From CAVYEM01 sp963767635 (lineage in GTDB: Bacteria > Vulcanimicrobiota > Vulcanimicrobiia > Vulcanimicrobiales > Vulcanimicrobiaceae), in the NCBI GenBank assembly GCA_963767635.1, contig CAVYEM010000003.1, forward strand, positions 310,001 through 374,000: a stretch of 64,000 nt of DNA, written 5' to 3'. Each line of letters starts with the position of its first letter. Within the stretch, counting starts at the first letter, position 1. The position numbers and the translations under genes were made by a program. Shown here piece by piece: positions 1 to 9,106 of the stretch. The notes beneath the pieces are model-generated. The model saw only the letters and a program-made list of their open reading frames with translations, searched no databases and was not told the origin of the DNA.

Positions 1-32
1 CAGCCGAACTGCCTTCCACCGATACGCCGTGA
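1..32 (+). CDS. 3' end of an upstream gene (partial)
   Basis: Reading in the frame that ends with the TGA at 30-32 gives a short tail, AELPSTDTP-stop, just before the ATG of the next gene. It may be the C-terminus of a gene entering from the left, but nine codons are too few to identify it. Confidence 0.25.
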   Translation, partial: AELPSTDTP

Positions 33-33
33 A

Positions 34-852
34 ATGCGCTCAACGGTACCGGCGCTCGCGCTGAGTTTGCTCGCGTCAACGAGCACCGGCGCATTGGCGC
101 AGGATTATCCCAGCTCCACGCCCGTGCCGCGAACGACGTCCGTGCCGCAGATGTACGCCCTCGCGCGTGCTCGTGAGGTACGCGAGCGGTTTGCGATCGG
201 CGTAGCTGCGGAGCAACGGAGCCAGTGGGCGCAAGCGGCGGCTGAGTTCGAACGAATCATCGCGCTGCGTCCGAGCGAACCGCAATACTCGACGGCTCAT
301 TACGATCTCGGGATCGCGTATGCCAATCTCAACCGCTTGGACGATGCTGCGGCCGAATTCGAAACCGCGCTTGCGGACGATTCGGGCTTTCTGGCCGCAA
401 TGGCGAACTTGGTGGCCGTCGACATCGCTCGCGGCAAGACGCAGGAAGCACGGCGGATCGCCGATCGTTTTGTAAAGGCCGCGCCCGATTCCGCGCGTGC
501 GCTCTACTCGCACGGCTTGGTGGCCTTGCGTGCCGGCGATTTCTCCGCCGCGCAGCGCGATTTCTCGCAGCTGCTGCGCAATGATCCGCAGTATGCGCTC
601 GCACATTACAATTTGGGAATCGCGCAGACTCGCCTGGGCGATTACGCCTCCGCACAGCGCGAGCTGAATATCGCGCTCGACTTAGCACCGTCTTATGCGC
701 GCGCCAGTTTCGCTCTAGGGACTGTGCTGCTGCATGAAGGCAAACGCATGGAAGCGCGTCGCAGCTTCGATCGCGTCGTTCGCGATCCCAACGGCGATCC
801 TGCGCTGCAAAACCTCGCACTGACCATGCGCGACGCCATTCATACTCCGTAA
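34..852 (+). CDS. Exported tetratricopeptide-repeat (TPR) protein
   Basis: This 272-residue protein starts with a signal peptide (hydrophobic core, then GALAQ at about residues 19-23). From about residue 55 to the end it is a run of five or six TPR units with the usual W/L-G-Y-A spacing, for example around residues 89-116 and 189-217. TPR solenoids mediate protein contacts, so a periplasmic scaffold or assembly role is likely; no catalytic domain is visible. It lies 66 bp upstream of the cupredoxin/SCO genes on the same strand and may belong to that exported electron-transfer operon. Confidence 0.8.
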   Translation: MRSTVPALALSLLASTSTGALAQDYPSSTPVPRTTSVPQMYALARAREVRERFAIGVAAEQRSQWAQAAAEFERIIALRPSEPQYSTAHYDLGIAYANLNRLDDAAAEFETALADDSGFLAAMANLVAVDIARGKTQEARRIADRFVKAAPDSARALYSHGLVALRAGDFSAAQRDFSQLLRNDPQYALAHYNLGIAQTRLGDYASAQRELNIALDLAPSYARASFALGTVLLHEGKRMEARRSFDRVVRDPNGDPALQNLALTMRDAIHTP

Positions 853-918
853 CTCTTCAAACTTTTTTCATCACTGCCCCCTACGCTGTCCGTGACGATT
901 AACGTCAGGAGGGTTTTG

Positions 919-1523
919 ATGAAACGATACTATGCAGCGCTGCTTTTCGCCGGAATCGCATCCCTTAGCGCATGCGGCGGCGGAACCGGAAGCGTGAATC
1001 CGCCCGCAGTCGGAGGCGGCGGCATCCAGAGCACGCCGCCGCCTCAATCTAGCGTCGGTGCAAACACGATCGGCATCGCGCTGCCCGATGGAGCGATCGG
1101 CACCATGACCAACGGCCAATTCGGAAAAATCGGAGGCTACACGCAGTCCGTGTACTCGCAAGTGCTCGCCTTTGCGCCTGGCACGACCATTACGCTTAAG
1201 AACCTGTCTTCGACCACGCCGCATACGCTCAACGTCCTAGGAACGAACGGTTTTCCGGTCGAATCCGGCGCTCTCTACGGCGGCGGCCGGCGGCAAAGCA
1301 GTGACGATGGGCTTTCAAAGCGGTTCGATCGCCCCGGGCGGCACGATCAGCGTGACACTCTCCACGCCGGGCACCTATTACATCGGCTGCGCATACCACT
1401 ACAACAACGCAAACAGCATGCGCGACGTGCTGCTGGTGAGCGCGAGCGCGACGCCAGGCCCCCAAGCACCCGCAGCCTTCGAGCGGCGGCAGCGGCGGGT
1501 GCGTGGGATTGTACGGTTGCTGA
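919..1523 (+). CDS. Cupredoxin-like lipoprotein, frameshifted
   Basis: The ATG at 919 is preceded by a strong ribosome site (CAGGAGGG, 906-913). A lipoprotein signal ends in SLSAC at about residue 19. The middle carries a cupredoxin fold: histidine in TTPHTLN, then near the end GTYYIGCAYHYNNANSM, giving the Cys, His and Met of a type 1 copper site. The protein is read in three frames: frame 1 to about 1285, frame 2 to about 1465, then frame 3 to a TGA at 1521-1523, where it would end in a Gly/Ser-rich tail (GGSGGCVGLYGC). Two single-base indels explain this. It probably carries electrons or copper on the outside of the inner membrane, paired with the SCO1-like gene that overlaps its stop. Confidence 0.7.
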
Positions 1524-2084
1524 TGCGCGTTTCTTGCAAAGCGAGCGCGATAATGCTCCTGGCGGGGATTATTGCGCTCGCTCCTGCGGCTCGAAGCCGC
1601 GAGACCTCTCCGCCTCATCGATCAAGCGGGACATGCTTTTACGTTTGTTTCGCTGCGCGGAAAGCCGCTGATCGTTACCTTCGTTTCGGCGCATTGCACG
1701 GATGCCTGTCCGCTGATCGACGGGCAGTTCGCGCGAGCTGCGCAAGCATTTGCGAGCGCGCATCTGCCGGTGCGCCTGTTGACGATTACGCTCGATCCAG
1801 AACATGATTCACCGGCGATCATGCGCGAGCTCGCGCGCCGGCTCGGCGCTGATCCGCGGAGCTGGCTTTTGGCGAGTGGCACCCGTTCCGACGTCCATTC
1901 TGTGATGGCTTCGTTCGGCGTGCGCGCGCAACGCGGTCGCAGCGGGTACGCGGACGTCCACACGACGTTCGTATACATCATCGACGAGCGTGGCGCGCTG
2001 CGCAAGACGCTCTTGGCGTCAACAGCGTTGGGTTCGCAGCTCGTGGACGAGGTGCGTACGCAGTGGAAGGTTCTCTCGCAATGA
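1523..2084 (+). CDS. SCO1/SenC-family copper chaperone, frameshifted
   Basis: The ATG at 1523 overlaps the preceding TGA (TGATG), and its first residues form a signal peptide (MRVSCKASAIMLLAGIIALA). After a one-base shift at about 1575-1610 the frame becomes a SCO1/SenC thioredoxin-fold protein: CTDAC (the C-x3-C copper or redox pair), a conserved LDPEHDSP segment, and the distal histidine in DVHTTFVY. SCO proteins deliver copper to the CuA site of cytochrome oxidase or act as thiol redox proteins. An intact ORF alone would begin at 1572 and lack its export signal, which supports an indel there. It sits between two cupredoxin genes, so a copper-related job is well supported. Confidence 0.75.
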
Positions 2085-2513
2085 AATCGCTCGTCGCGAT
2101 CGCGCTGTTTGCCGTGGCGTCGTGCACGCCGGGCGGGGTGTCGCCCCTCGCCGGGAAGTCCGGGCGGTGAAGCGGTAGCCACAATCGACGTTAACCTTAC
2201 ACTACACGCACGCGGCTATGCGCCCGATTCGCTCTCGGTTCGTGTCGGAAGCAGCATTCGTTTCGTGAACAGCGACGGCTTCGCGCATACCGCGACGCTG
2301 ATTTCCGATGCGGCTACTTTTCCTAGCGGTTCACCATTTGCCGCCTCCGCGCAAACTCAGCGGGGCTCACTCCTCTCCAAGCCGTGGAGCATCGGGAACG
2401 CTGCAGGCCGGCGCCGCATCGCAGACCATTACAGTCGACGCTCCGGGCACGTACTTGTTCGGGTGCTTTTTTCACTACGGCGCCCCATGCGAGGAACGAT
2501 CGTTGCGCAGTAA
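2081..2513 (+). CDS. Second cupredoxin-like lipoprotein, frameshifted
   Basis: The ATG at 2081 overlaps the SCO stop by four bases (ATGA). A short lipoprotein signal ends in VASC. The mature domain continues in another frame with IDVNLTLHARGYAPDSL and the histidine in FAHTATL, shifts again at about 2385, and ends with GTYLFGCFFHYGAP; a last one-base shift in a C run (about 2488) restores MRGTIVAQ-stop. Together these give a His...Cys-His-Met type 1 copper site like the first cupredoxin. Three indels in 430 bp is extreme. The two cupredoxins are clearly related in their GTY-x-x-GC-x-x-HY segment. Confidence 0.65.
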
Positions 2514-2524
2514 GAGGTTCCCTA

Positions 2525-3648
2525 ATGTTTCCCGCGCGGTGCTGGGCGTAATGCTCAGCGCGCTGGCTCTCGGCTTGACTCGCAGTCCCGCGCAGGCGAT
2601 ACCGCTGTTCGCCCAGCGTTATCATTTGCAGTGCGGCGCGTGTCACAGCGTGCTGCCGGAACTCAATGCATTCGGGCAATACTTTCGTGCGCACGGATAT
2701 CGGCTTGCGCTTCCCAAGCATGGAACCACGGGAGTCGCGCTGCGCTACCAAATGGAGTACGAGCGCGATCCGTCTGCGGGAAACCGGCGCTTTTCGCCTG
2801 GAGGCGTGCTGCTTTCGAACGCAGACATCGGCGCCGTGAGTGCGTTTCTGCACTACAATTTAGGCGCGGGCGGCGGGCCGTCCGCCGTGTTCTTGGGATA
2901 TCTGGCAACGTACGATGCGCATACGCAGTCGTTGTATCGTGCCGGACTCTTTGAGTTGCCGCTCGCGCAGTCGCCCGGACAGCGCTTAGACGATTTGGCT
3001 GCGTACGGCTACTACGCGTTGCACGTGGGCTTGAACGATCTCTCCCTCGCATCGCCGCGCTGGGGCGTACAAGCAGAGCGTACGATTGGATCGACGCTGC
3101 TGGATCTGACCGTTTCGACGGGCGAGTTCAAAGGCGCTGCATACGGCGGCAAACCGATCGATACCGGCGAAACGACGTTGGCCGGGGCTCCGGAAGCGGG
3201 ACTCTTCGTGCGGGTGCCGTTGAACAGCCGGGCCGAGCTCGGCGGCGAGGCGATCGTCGGTTCTCGAAGGATCGTCCCAACCGGAAGGGCCGGATTCGAG
3301 GATGCGTACCGGCGCACCGGATTGTACGTGCACGCAACGACGGGCAAGTTGGACTTCCAAGCCGAACAATGGTGGGGATCCGACGCAAACGCCGACGGAT
3401 TCGGCACCGTCATCGGCAGCAGCGGCGGTTACGTGCGCTTCAAATACTATCCGACGCCTCACGCGTACGCCGGCATCCGCTACGATGCGGCGGCGAACCC
3501 GTTCTTGCAGCGCGACTTCGTGTATTACATCGCGTTTCACGTTACGCCGCACGCGCGGTTGCTTTTCCAGCAAGTCCAGACCGTCGGGGGGCGTGGCAGC
3601 TTCGGCGGCGCGCTGACGGTGGGAGTACCCTGGCCGCCGAAACTATAA
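2525..3648 (+). CDS. Exported c-haem protein with beta-barrel domain
   Basis: A signal peptide (MLSALALGLTRSPAQA) is followed by CGACH, a single c-type haem site, in a context (QCGACHSVLPELNAFGQ) typical of a family often annotated as cytochrome c or hypothetical. The remaining 330 residues have alternating aromatic and polar strands (GYYALHVGL, GLYVHATTG, YVRFKYYP, FVYYIAFHV), as in an outer-membrane barrel. The best start is ATG 2525, eight bases after a GAGG site, but this needs one extra C in the run after codon 2; without it the first in-frame starts are GTG 2539 or ATG 2551. It closes the cupredoxin/SCO operon and could pass electrons at or across the outer membrane (inference). Confidence 0.7.
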
Positions 3649-3667
3649 ACTAGGAGGTCCGGCCGGC

Positions 3668-4336
3668 ATGCGCATATTGGTCGTCGAGGACAATGCTTCC
3701 GTCGCCGCAGCCGTACGGACGATGTTGGAACGCCGCAGGTATGCCGTCGACGTGGCAGGCGATGGTGACGAGGGTGTGGACTGCCTGCTGCGCCAGCCGT
3801 ACGATGCCGCAATCGTCGATGTCATGCTTCCGCGGCGGGATGGTTTCGACGTTGCCCGCACCGTGCGCGCACGAGGCGTGCAGACGCCGCTGCTTATGCT
3901 GACCGCCCGCGACGCCGTTGAAGACCGCGTTCGCGGTCTCGACTGTGGTGCCGACGACTACTTGGCCAAGCCGTTCCTGGAAGAAGAGTTGGCGGCGCGC
4001 CTGAGAGCGCTGGCGCGTCGCGGAGATCGACCGGTCCGCGACGTCCTGGAGGCGGGCGCGATCGCGATCGATGCCGCCGCGCGCCAAGCCACATGTCTCG
4101 GTAAGCCGCTTCGCCTTGGCGCGACCGAGTTCCGCATGCTCGAGTTTTTCGTTCGCAACGCCGGCATCGCGCTGAGCCGCGACATGCTGCTGGAGCGACT
4201 GTGGGAGTACGACTTTGAAGGATCGAGCAATATCGTGGACGTGTACGTCAGTCAATTGCGCCGCAAGCTCAAACGGGCCGGAGCACATGATGCCATCGTG
4301 ACGGTGTGGGGCATGGGATACAAGTTCGTAGCATGA
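3668..4336 (+). CDS. OmpR/PhoB-family response regulator
   Basis: 222 residues with an N-terminal receiver domain: acidic pair ED at 7-8, phosphoacceptor Asp51 in AAIVDVMLP, the conserved Thr in LTARD and the Lys in LAKPF. The C-terminal half is an OmpR winged helix (residues about 125-222, ending KRAGAHDAIVTVWGMGYKF). The ATG follows an AGGAGG site at 3651-3656. Its stop overlaps the start of the histidine kinase gene by four bases, so the two are one signalling pair. The gene starts 19 bp after the c-haem barrel gene and may control that operon. Confidence 0.93.
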   Translation: MRILVVEDNASVAAAVRTMLERRRYAVDVAGDGDEGVDCLLRQPYDAAIVDVMLPRRDGFDVARTVRARGVQTPLLMLTARDAVEDRVRGLDCGADDYLAKPFLEEELAARLRALARRGDRPVRDVLEAGAIAIDAAARQATCLGKPLRLGATEFRMLEFFVRNAGIALSRDMLLERLWEYDFEGSSNIVDVYVSQLRRKLKRAGAHDAIVTVWGMGYKFVA

Positions 4337-5241
4337 CGCTGCGCTTGGCGTTACGCTATCTGGCGATCTTTGCGATCGTCCTCGCGGCGTTGAGCGCAGG
4401 CGCGTATGCATTTCTCGGACGTGAATATGCCGCTTTGCTTGAACCTGCCCTCGGCACGCCCGAAGCCGCACGTGCGTACGCCGCCGCCATGCGGCGCGTC
4501 GGATTCACCATCGTCGCGTTCGATCTTCCGCTGCTTGCGCTGTTCGGCGCCGTTTCGTGGCTGCTCGCGCGGGCCTCATTGCTGCCGCTCATCGAAGCCG
4601 GCGAACGGGAACGCGCGTTTGCCGTCGACGCCGCGCATGCGCTTCGATCTCCGCTGGCAACCATCGCCGCCGTTGCTCAAGCGGAACGCGTCGACGGCGA
4701 GCCGCGCACCGCGACGGCGTTCGATACGATCGCGCAGGCCGCGTTCGACGCATCCGCCGTCGTCGCCGATCTTCTGACGCTTGCTCGCAGCGCGCATCCC
4801 GACCGCTTGATTCGCGAACCGCTGGATCTCAGCGCCATCGTTGCCGACACGTCGAAAGAATTCACGCTGATTGCGCGGGAGCGCCGGATCGATCTACAGC
4901 GCGATCTGCACAGCGCGATCGTAGACGGTGACGAGCGACGGCTGCGCGAACTCACGCGCAATCTGCTGGACAATGCCCTGCGCCATGCGCGGGCGCGGGT
5001 CGTCGTGGCGGCGCGCCCGGCCGGCCGTTGGGTCGAACTAGCCGTCGCGAACGACGGCGACGAGGTCGGGCCGCAGCATCGCGAGCGCATTTTCGAGCGC
5101 TTCTTCAGCGCGAACGGCAGCGGAACCGGTCTGGGTCTTGCGATCGTGCGCTGGATCGCGCAGGCCCACGGAGGCTCAGCATTCCTGCGTGTAACCGGCG
5201 GCGGCGAGGCGGAATTCGTCGTGCGCTTGCCGCTTGCGTGA
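4333..5241 (+). CDS. Sensor histidine kinase
   Basis: 302 residues. Two membrane segments (about 7-28 and 58-79) enclose a small periplasmic loop of roughly 30 residues. The phosphoacceptor is His102 in the H-box AAHALRSPL. The ATPase domain shows the N-box NLLDNALRHA (about 213-222), the F-box ERFF and the G-box GSGTGLGLAIV. No HAMP linker is evident, so the H-box follows the second membrane helix almost directly. The ATG at 4333 overlaps the regulator stop (ATGA), which fixes this start over an earlier in-frame ATG at 4306. The ligand is unknown. Confidence 0.9.
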   Translation: MTLRLALRYLAIFAIVLAALSAGAYAFLGREYAALLEPALGTPEAARAYAAAMRRVGFTIVAFDLPLLALFGAVSWLLARASLLPLIEAGERERAFAVDAAHALRSPLATIAAVAQAERVDGEPRTATAFDTIAQAAFDASAVVADLLTLARSAHPDRLIREPLDLSAIVADTSKEFTLIARERRIDLQRDLHSAIVDGDERRLRELTRNLLDNALRHARARVVVAARPAGRWVELAVANDGDEVGPQHRERIFERFFSANGSGTGLGLAIVRWIAQAHGGSAFLRVTGGGEAEFVVRLPLA

Positions 5242-5305
5242 GCGCCGTTCGACTCGTCTCCCCTCGCGAGGCTCCGGCGCGCCATGCGGGTATGTACGCC
5301 CTAGT

Positions 5306-6164
5306 ATGCAAGCTCTTTCTCCCGAACGCCTGACCGAATTGCAGGTGCAGGCCAACTTGTGCCGTCAGGGCATCATTCGTTCGCTGCTGGCTGCCGGTTC
5401 CGGACACTCGGCCGGTTCGCTCGACATGGCGGACATTTTTACCGCGCTGTATCAGCACGTGATGCGGCACGATCCCGACAGGCCGGACTGGCCCGACCGC
5501 GATCGCCTTCTCCTCTCGTGCGGTCACATCGCGCCGGTTCGATACAGTGCGATGGCGTACGCCGGTTATCTTCCGGTGGAGGAGTTGCTCACGCTGCGCA
5601 AATTCGGTTCGCGTTTGCAAGGCCACCCCGAACGCGTGCGCCTGCCGGCGCTCGAAACGACGTCGGGTCCGCTGGGCGAGGGGCTCGCACAAGGCACGGG
5701 CATGGCGCTTGGAGCGAAGCTGGATGCGAAAGCTTGGCGCGTGTACGTGATTACGTCGGATGCCGAACACCAATGCGGCCTGCACTGGGAAGCAGTGCTC
5801 ACCGCCGCCAAATTCAAACTGAACAATTTGATCGCCGTCGTCGATCGCAACTTCATCCAAATAGACGGCAGCACCGAAGCGATCATGCCGCTCGAACCGC
5901 TAGCCGACAAGTATCGCGCATTCAATTGGAACGTGCTGGAGTGCGACGGTAACGACATCGCGCAGTTCGTTGCGACGGTAGAAAAAGCGCAGTCCTGCGA
6001 AGGCAAGCCCAGTGTCATCATCGCTCACACGGTGCCCGGCAAAGGCGTGAGCTGACATGGAAGGCGACTACACGTGGCACGGCAAACCGCCGAACGCCGC
6101 GCAAGCAGACGAAGCGCTGCGCGAATTGCAGGAACAGCAGGAAAGGATTCTGTCCCATGGCTAG
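5306..6164 (+). CDS. Transketolase, N-terminal subunit, frameshifted near the end
   Basis: This is the thiamine-diphosphate-binding half of a split transketolase, acting in the non-oxidative pentose phosphate pathway. Hallmarks are GSGHSAGSLDMADI, the substrate-loop histidine in LQGHPER, and SDAEHQCGLHWEA...NNL, where TPP and Mg bind. The ORF stops at 6055 after GKGVS, but the next frame continues exactly as this family does (MEGDYTWHGKPPNA, then a charged helix) to a TAG at 6162-6164, so a one-base insertion at about 6052-6056 is likely. The end then overlaps the C-subunit ATG at 6157 by eight bases. ATG 5306 is the natural start. Confidence 0.88.
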
Positions 6165-7164
6165 CGCGAACGCACTGAACGGCGCCGCGGCGCTGCATTT
6201 GGCTCCGCTGCAAGACCCCAAGAGCGTCAAGCAGGTCCCCACGCGCAACGGCTTCGGAGAAGGGCTGATCGAGGCCGGGAAGGTGAATCGCAACGTCGTG
6301 GCAATCTGCGCCGATCTCTCCGAGTCGACGCGTATGCTCGGATTTTCCCAAGCGTGTCCGGACCAGTACATCGAGATCGGCGTGTCCGAACAGCTCCTGG
6401 TTGCGATGGCCGGCGGTTTGGCGAGCACCGGAAAGATTCCGTGGATCGCCAGCTACGCGATGTTCAATCCGGGCCGTTCGTGGGAGCAAGTGCGCACGAT
6501 CGTGGCGCTCAACGAGACGAACGTTAAAATTGCCGGCGCGCATGCCGGCGTTTCCGTCGGCCCCGACGGCGCGACGCATCAGGCTATTGAAGACATTGCC
6601 ATCATGCGCGTCATTCCGCACATGACCGTCGTGGTTCCATGCGATGCGGTACAAACCAAGAAAGCGACGCTTGCGCTCAGCGAGATGGTGGGGCCGGTGT
6701 ATCTGCGCTTCGGCCGCGAAAAGTCGCCGATCGTCACGACGGAAGAGACGCCGTTCGAGATCGGTAAAGCGCAGACGCTTCGTGAGGGTGCGCATGTAGC
6801 GATCGTTGCGTGCGGGATTCTGCTCTACAACGCGCTCATTGCCGCCTCGGAACTCTCGCGTGAAGGCATCGAATGCACGGTCGTCAACAACCACACGATC
6901 AAGCCGATGGACGAGCCGGCCGTCGTGGCCGCGGCGCGGAGTTGCGGCGCAATCGTTACCGTAGAAGAGCATCAAGTACACGGCGGGATGGGATCGCGCG
7001 TGGCGGAGATCCTCGCGCAGCATCATCCCGTGCCGATTGAATTTGTCGGCGTGAACGATCGTTTCGGCCAGTCCGGCGATCCGGCCGAACTCATTGAATA
7101 CTACGGAATGGGAACGACGGCGATCAAAGCGGCGGTGCGTCGCGTCCTGAAGCGAAAGGCGTAA
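6157..7164 (+). CDS. Transketolase, C-terminal subunit
   Basis: 335 residues covering the pyrimidine-binding and C-terminal domains of transketolase. The catalytic Glu lies in EIGVSEQ, followed by AHAGVSVGPDGATHQAIEDIA, which is conserved in this family. Together with the preceding subunit it transfers two-carbon units between sugar phosphates. A GGAAAGG ribosome site lies about 7 bases before the ATG. The stop is only 9 bp from the end of the convergent rpsO, with no room for a conventional terminator. Confidence 0.92.
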   Translation: MASANALNGAAALHLAPLQDPKSVKQVPTRNGFGEGLIEAGKVNRNVVAICADLSESTRMLGFSQACPDQYIEIGVSEQLLVAMAGGLASTGKIPWIASYAMFNPGRSWEQVRTIVALNETNVKIAGAHAGVSVGPDGATHQAIEDIAIMRVIPHMTVVVPCDAVQTKKATLALSEMVGPVYLRFGREKSPIVTTEETPFEIGKAQTLREGAHVAIVACGILLYNALIAASELSREGIECTVVNNHTIKPMDEPAVVAAARSCGAIVTVEEHQVHGGMGSRVAEILAQHHPVPIEFVGVNDRFGQSGDPAELIEYYGMGTTAIKAAVRRVLKRKA

Positions 7165-7173
7165 GCCTATCGT

Positions 7174-7464
7174 TTAGCGGCGCAGGCCCAAGTCGGCGAT
7201 CAGCTTCCGGTAACGGTCCAGATCTTTGTCTTGCAAGTAGTTGAGCAGCCGGCGGCGCTGACCCACTTGCAGCAATAGGCCGCGGCGGCTGTGATGGTCC
7301 TTTTTATGGACCTTCAAATGCTCGGTCAGCTGATTGATCGACGCCGTGAGGATGGCGATCTGAACGTCGGCGGAGCCGGTATCCGTATCCGAACGGCCAT
7401 ACTTGGCGGCGATTTCCGCTTTTTGTTCTTTGCTCAGGGGCACGCGAGTAATCTCCTCGTTCAA
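7174..7464 (-). CDS. rpsO: 30S ribosomal protein S15
   Basis: 96 residues matching S15, which binds the central domain of 16S rRNA. Conserved features are TGSADVQIAILT, INQLTEHLKVHKKDHHSRRGLL and RRRLLNYLQ. It is slightly longer than the usual 88-90 residues because of the N-terminal MNEEITRV stretch. In many bacteria rpsO lies next to pnp; here its neighbours are transketolase and a thioesterase gene, so the context is unusual. Confidence 0.95.
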   Translation of the reverse strand: MNEEITRVPLSKEQKAEIAAKYGRSDTDTGSADVQIAILTASINQLTEHLKVHKKDHHSRRGLLLQVGQRRRLLNYLQDKDLDRYRKLIADLGLRR

Positions 7465-7567
7465 GGATGGCCTCGCCTCGAATGCAGGCCGCGACCGCGG
7501 TCCGCTCGGGCGACCGGGGCATCATAGCAGACCGGCGGGGTGTGCGCAACCGCGCCGATGCGAGGGA

Positions 7568-7951
7568 TCACCCGCTCTTTACGGGCGTTGGGCGTCCTTC
7601 GCGGTCGATAGCCACCATCACGAATTTTCCAACCGTCGACAGCTTGCGTTCGCCGGTTTCCGGGATCTCGCCCCAGAGCTGCACTTCCACAGTGACCGAC
7701 GTGCGGCCGATCGCGACGACCCGCGCGACGGTTTCCACGAAATCGCCCTCCCGAATCGGCGACCGAAAGTCGACGCGATCGATCGACGCCGTGACGACGG
7801 GTTTGTGCGCCGCGCGCATTGCGGCAATCGACGCAACGACGTCCATCATCGCGACGGCTTTTCCGCCGAAGAGCGTCCCGTAGTGATTCACGTCCGTGGG
7901 AAAGACGATTTCGGTGCGGCGTTCGACGATCTGATCGACATCCGGGTTCAT
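7568..7951 (-). CDS. Acyl-CoA thioesterase (hotdog fold, YciA-like)
   Basis: 127 residues forming one hotdog domain. The segment NHYGTLFGGKAVAMMDVVASIAA is the central helix and catalytic region of the YciA/BACH acyl-CoA thioesterases, with the Asp in the helix as the likely catalytic residue; IDRVDFRSPIREGD follows as in the family. It hydrolyses acyl-CoA thioesters to free acid and CoA; chain length preference cannot be read from sequence. It is divergent from the SDR gene at 7992. Confidence 0.88.
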   Translation of the reverse strand: MNPDVDQIVERRTEIVFPTDVNHYGTLFGGKAVAMMDVVASIAAMRAAHKPVVTASIDRVDFRSPIREGDFVETVARVVAIGRTSVTVEVQLWGEIPETGERKLSTVGKFVMVAIDREGRPTPVKSG

Positions 7952-7991
7952 CGCGGCGGTGATTCAACCGCCCGGCGCGAAGTTCCGCGTC

Positions 7992-8762
7992 GTGGATTTA
8001 GGCATTCGCGATAAGGTCGCCCTCATCACGGGCGCCAGTTCCGGACTTGGCCGGGCGTGTGCGCTCGCGCTTGCGGCCGAAGGCGCGCGTGTGGCCGTGG
8101 CGGCCAGACGCCACGCGGAACTGGAGCGCGTCGCCGCGCAAGCCCGCGAATGCGGCGCCCCACAGGCGAGCGCGTTCGCGGTTGATTTGACCGATGCCGC
8201 ATCGATCGACGGAATGCTGCGTGACGTGGGCGCGACATTCGGCGGCGTCGACGTGTGCATCGCGAACGGCGGCGGTCCAAAAGCCGGCACGTTTACGCAG
8301 ATGACGGCGCCCGATTGGGACGACGCGTATCATGGCGTGCTGCGATCGATGCTGCAGCTGGTTCAGGGCGTGCTGCCTGGAATGCGGGAGCGCGGATGGG
8401 GGCGCATCGTTGCGCTCACGTCGACGTCGGTGAAGCAGCCGATCCCCACGCTCGCGCTTTCGAACATCTTTCGCACGGCGCTCGTGTCCGCGCTCAAGAC
8501 GCTTGCCGGCGAAGTCGCCGCGCAAGGCATTACGGTAAATGCCATTGCGACGGGCCGCATCCAAACGGACCGCTTGCGTTCGCTCTACGGCAACGATCCC
8601 GCAGCGTTGGAGAGCGCCGGGAAAGAAGTTCCCATAGGACGCGTCGCGCAGCCGGACGAGTTCGCACCGCTGGTGGCGTTTCTTTGCAGCGAACAAGCGC
8701 GTTACATCACCGGACAAACGATTGCGATCGACGGCGGGCTTATTTGCGGGCTGTTCGGATGA
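7992..8762 (+). CDS. Short-chain dehydrogenase with a non-standard active site
   Basis: A Rossmann-fold SDR with the cofactor motif TGASSGLG and the IANGGGP segment in place of NNAG. The catalytic Ser is in LTSTSVKQP, but where Tyr-x3-Lys is expected the sequence reads LALSNIFRTA, so the Tyr/Lys pair is replaced by a Ser-Asn-x2-Arg pattern. A subgroup of FabG-like SDRs is known to share this. GTG 7992 is the preferred start; GTG 7959 would add 11 residues with no family match. The stop overlaps the Rieske gene by four bases (ATGA). Confidence 0.85.
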   Translation: MDLGIRDKVALITGASSGLGRACALALAAEGARVAVAARRHAELERVAAQARECGAPQASAFAVDLTDAASIDGMLRDVGATFGGVDVCIANGGGPKAGTFTQMTAPDWDDAYHGVLRSMLQLVQGVLPGMRERGWGRIVALTSTSVKQPIPTLALSNIFRTALVSALKTLAGEVAAQGITVNAIATGRIQTDRLRSLYGNDPAALESAGKEVPIGRVAQPDEFAPLVAFLCSEQARYITGQTIAIDGGLICGLFG

Positions 8763-9106
8763 TTGCCGCGGAAGAAGAGGCCGACGATTTCCTGCGCATA
8801 CCGGGCGGCGCGAACCTGCCGCAGGGAGCGGCGCGCGCCTACGTCGTCGGACGGTATGAAGTTGCGGTCTTCAACGTCGACGGCGAGCTGTTCGCGCTGG
8901 AGAACAGCTGTCCGCACCAAGGCGGTCCGCTTGCGGACGGATGGCTAGAGAACGCACGGATCACCTGCCCCTGGCACGGCTGGTGTTTTGACGTGCGGAC
9001 CGGCAAAATGACCTTGGGCGATTTCGCGCGCGTGCCGCGATTCGCGGTACGCACGCAAGGCGCGGACTTGCTCATCGCGACGCACCCGATCGAGGACAGC
9101 CGGTGA
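8759..9106 (+). CDS. Rieske-type ferredoxin (NirD-like)
   Basis: 115 residues, all one Rieske [2Fe-2S] domain with the two ligand pairs CPHQGG and CPWHGW. No membrane anchor or Tat signal is present, so it is a soluble cytoplasmic electron carrier like those of nitrite reductase or aromatic-ring dioxygenases. It is coupled by overlaps to the SDR upstream (ATGA) and the HTH protein downstream (GTGA), suggesting a three-gene redox operon whose substrate is unknown. Confidence 0.88.
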   Translation: MIAAEEEADDFLRIPGGANLPQGAARAYVVGRYEVAVFNVDGELFALENSCPHQGGPLADGWLENARITCPWHGWCFDVRTGKMTLGDFARVPRFAVRTQGADLLIATHPIEDSR

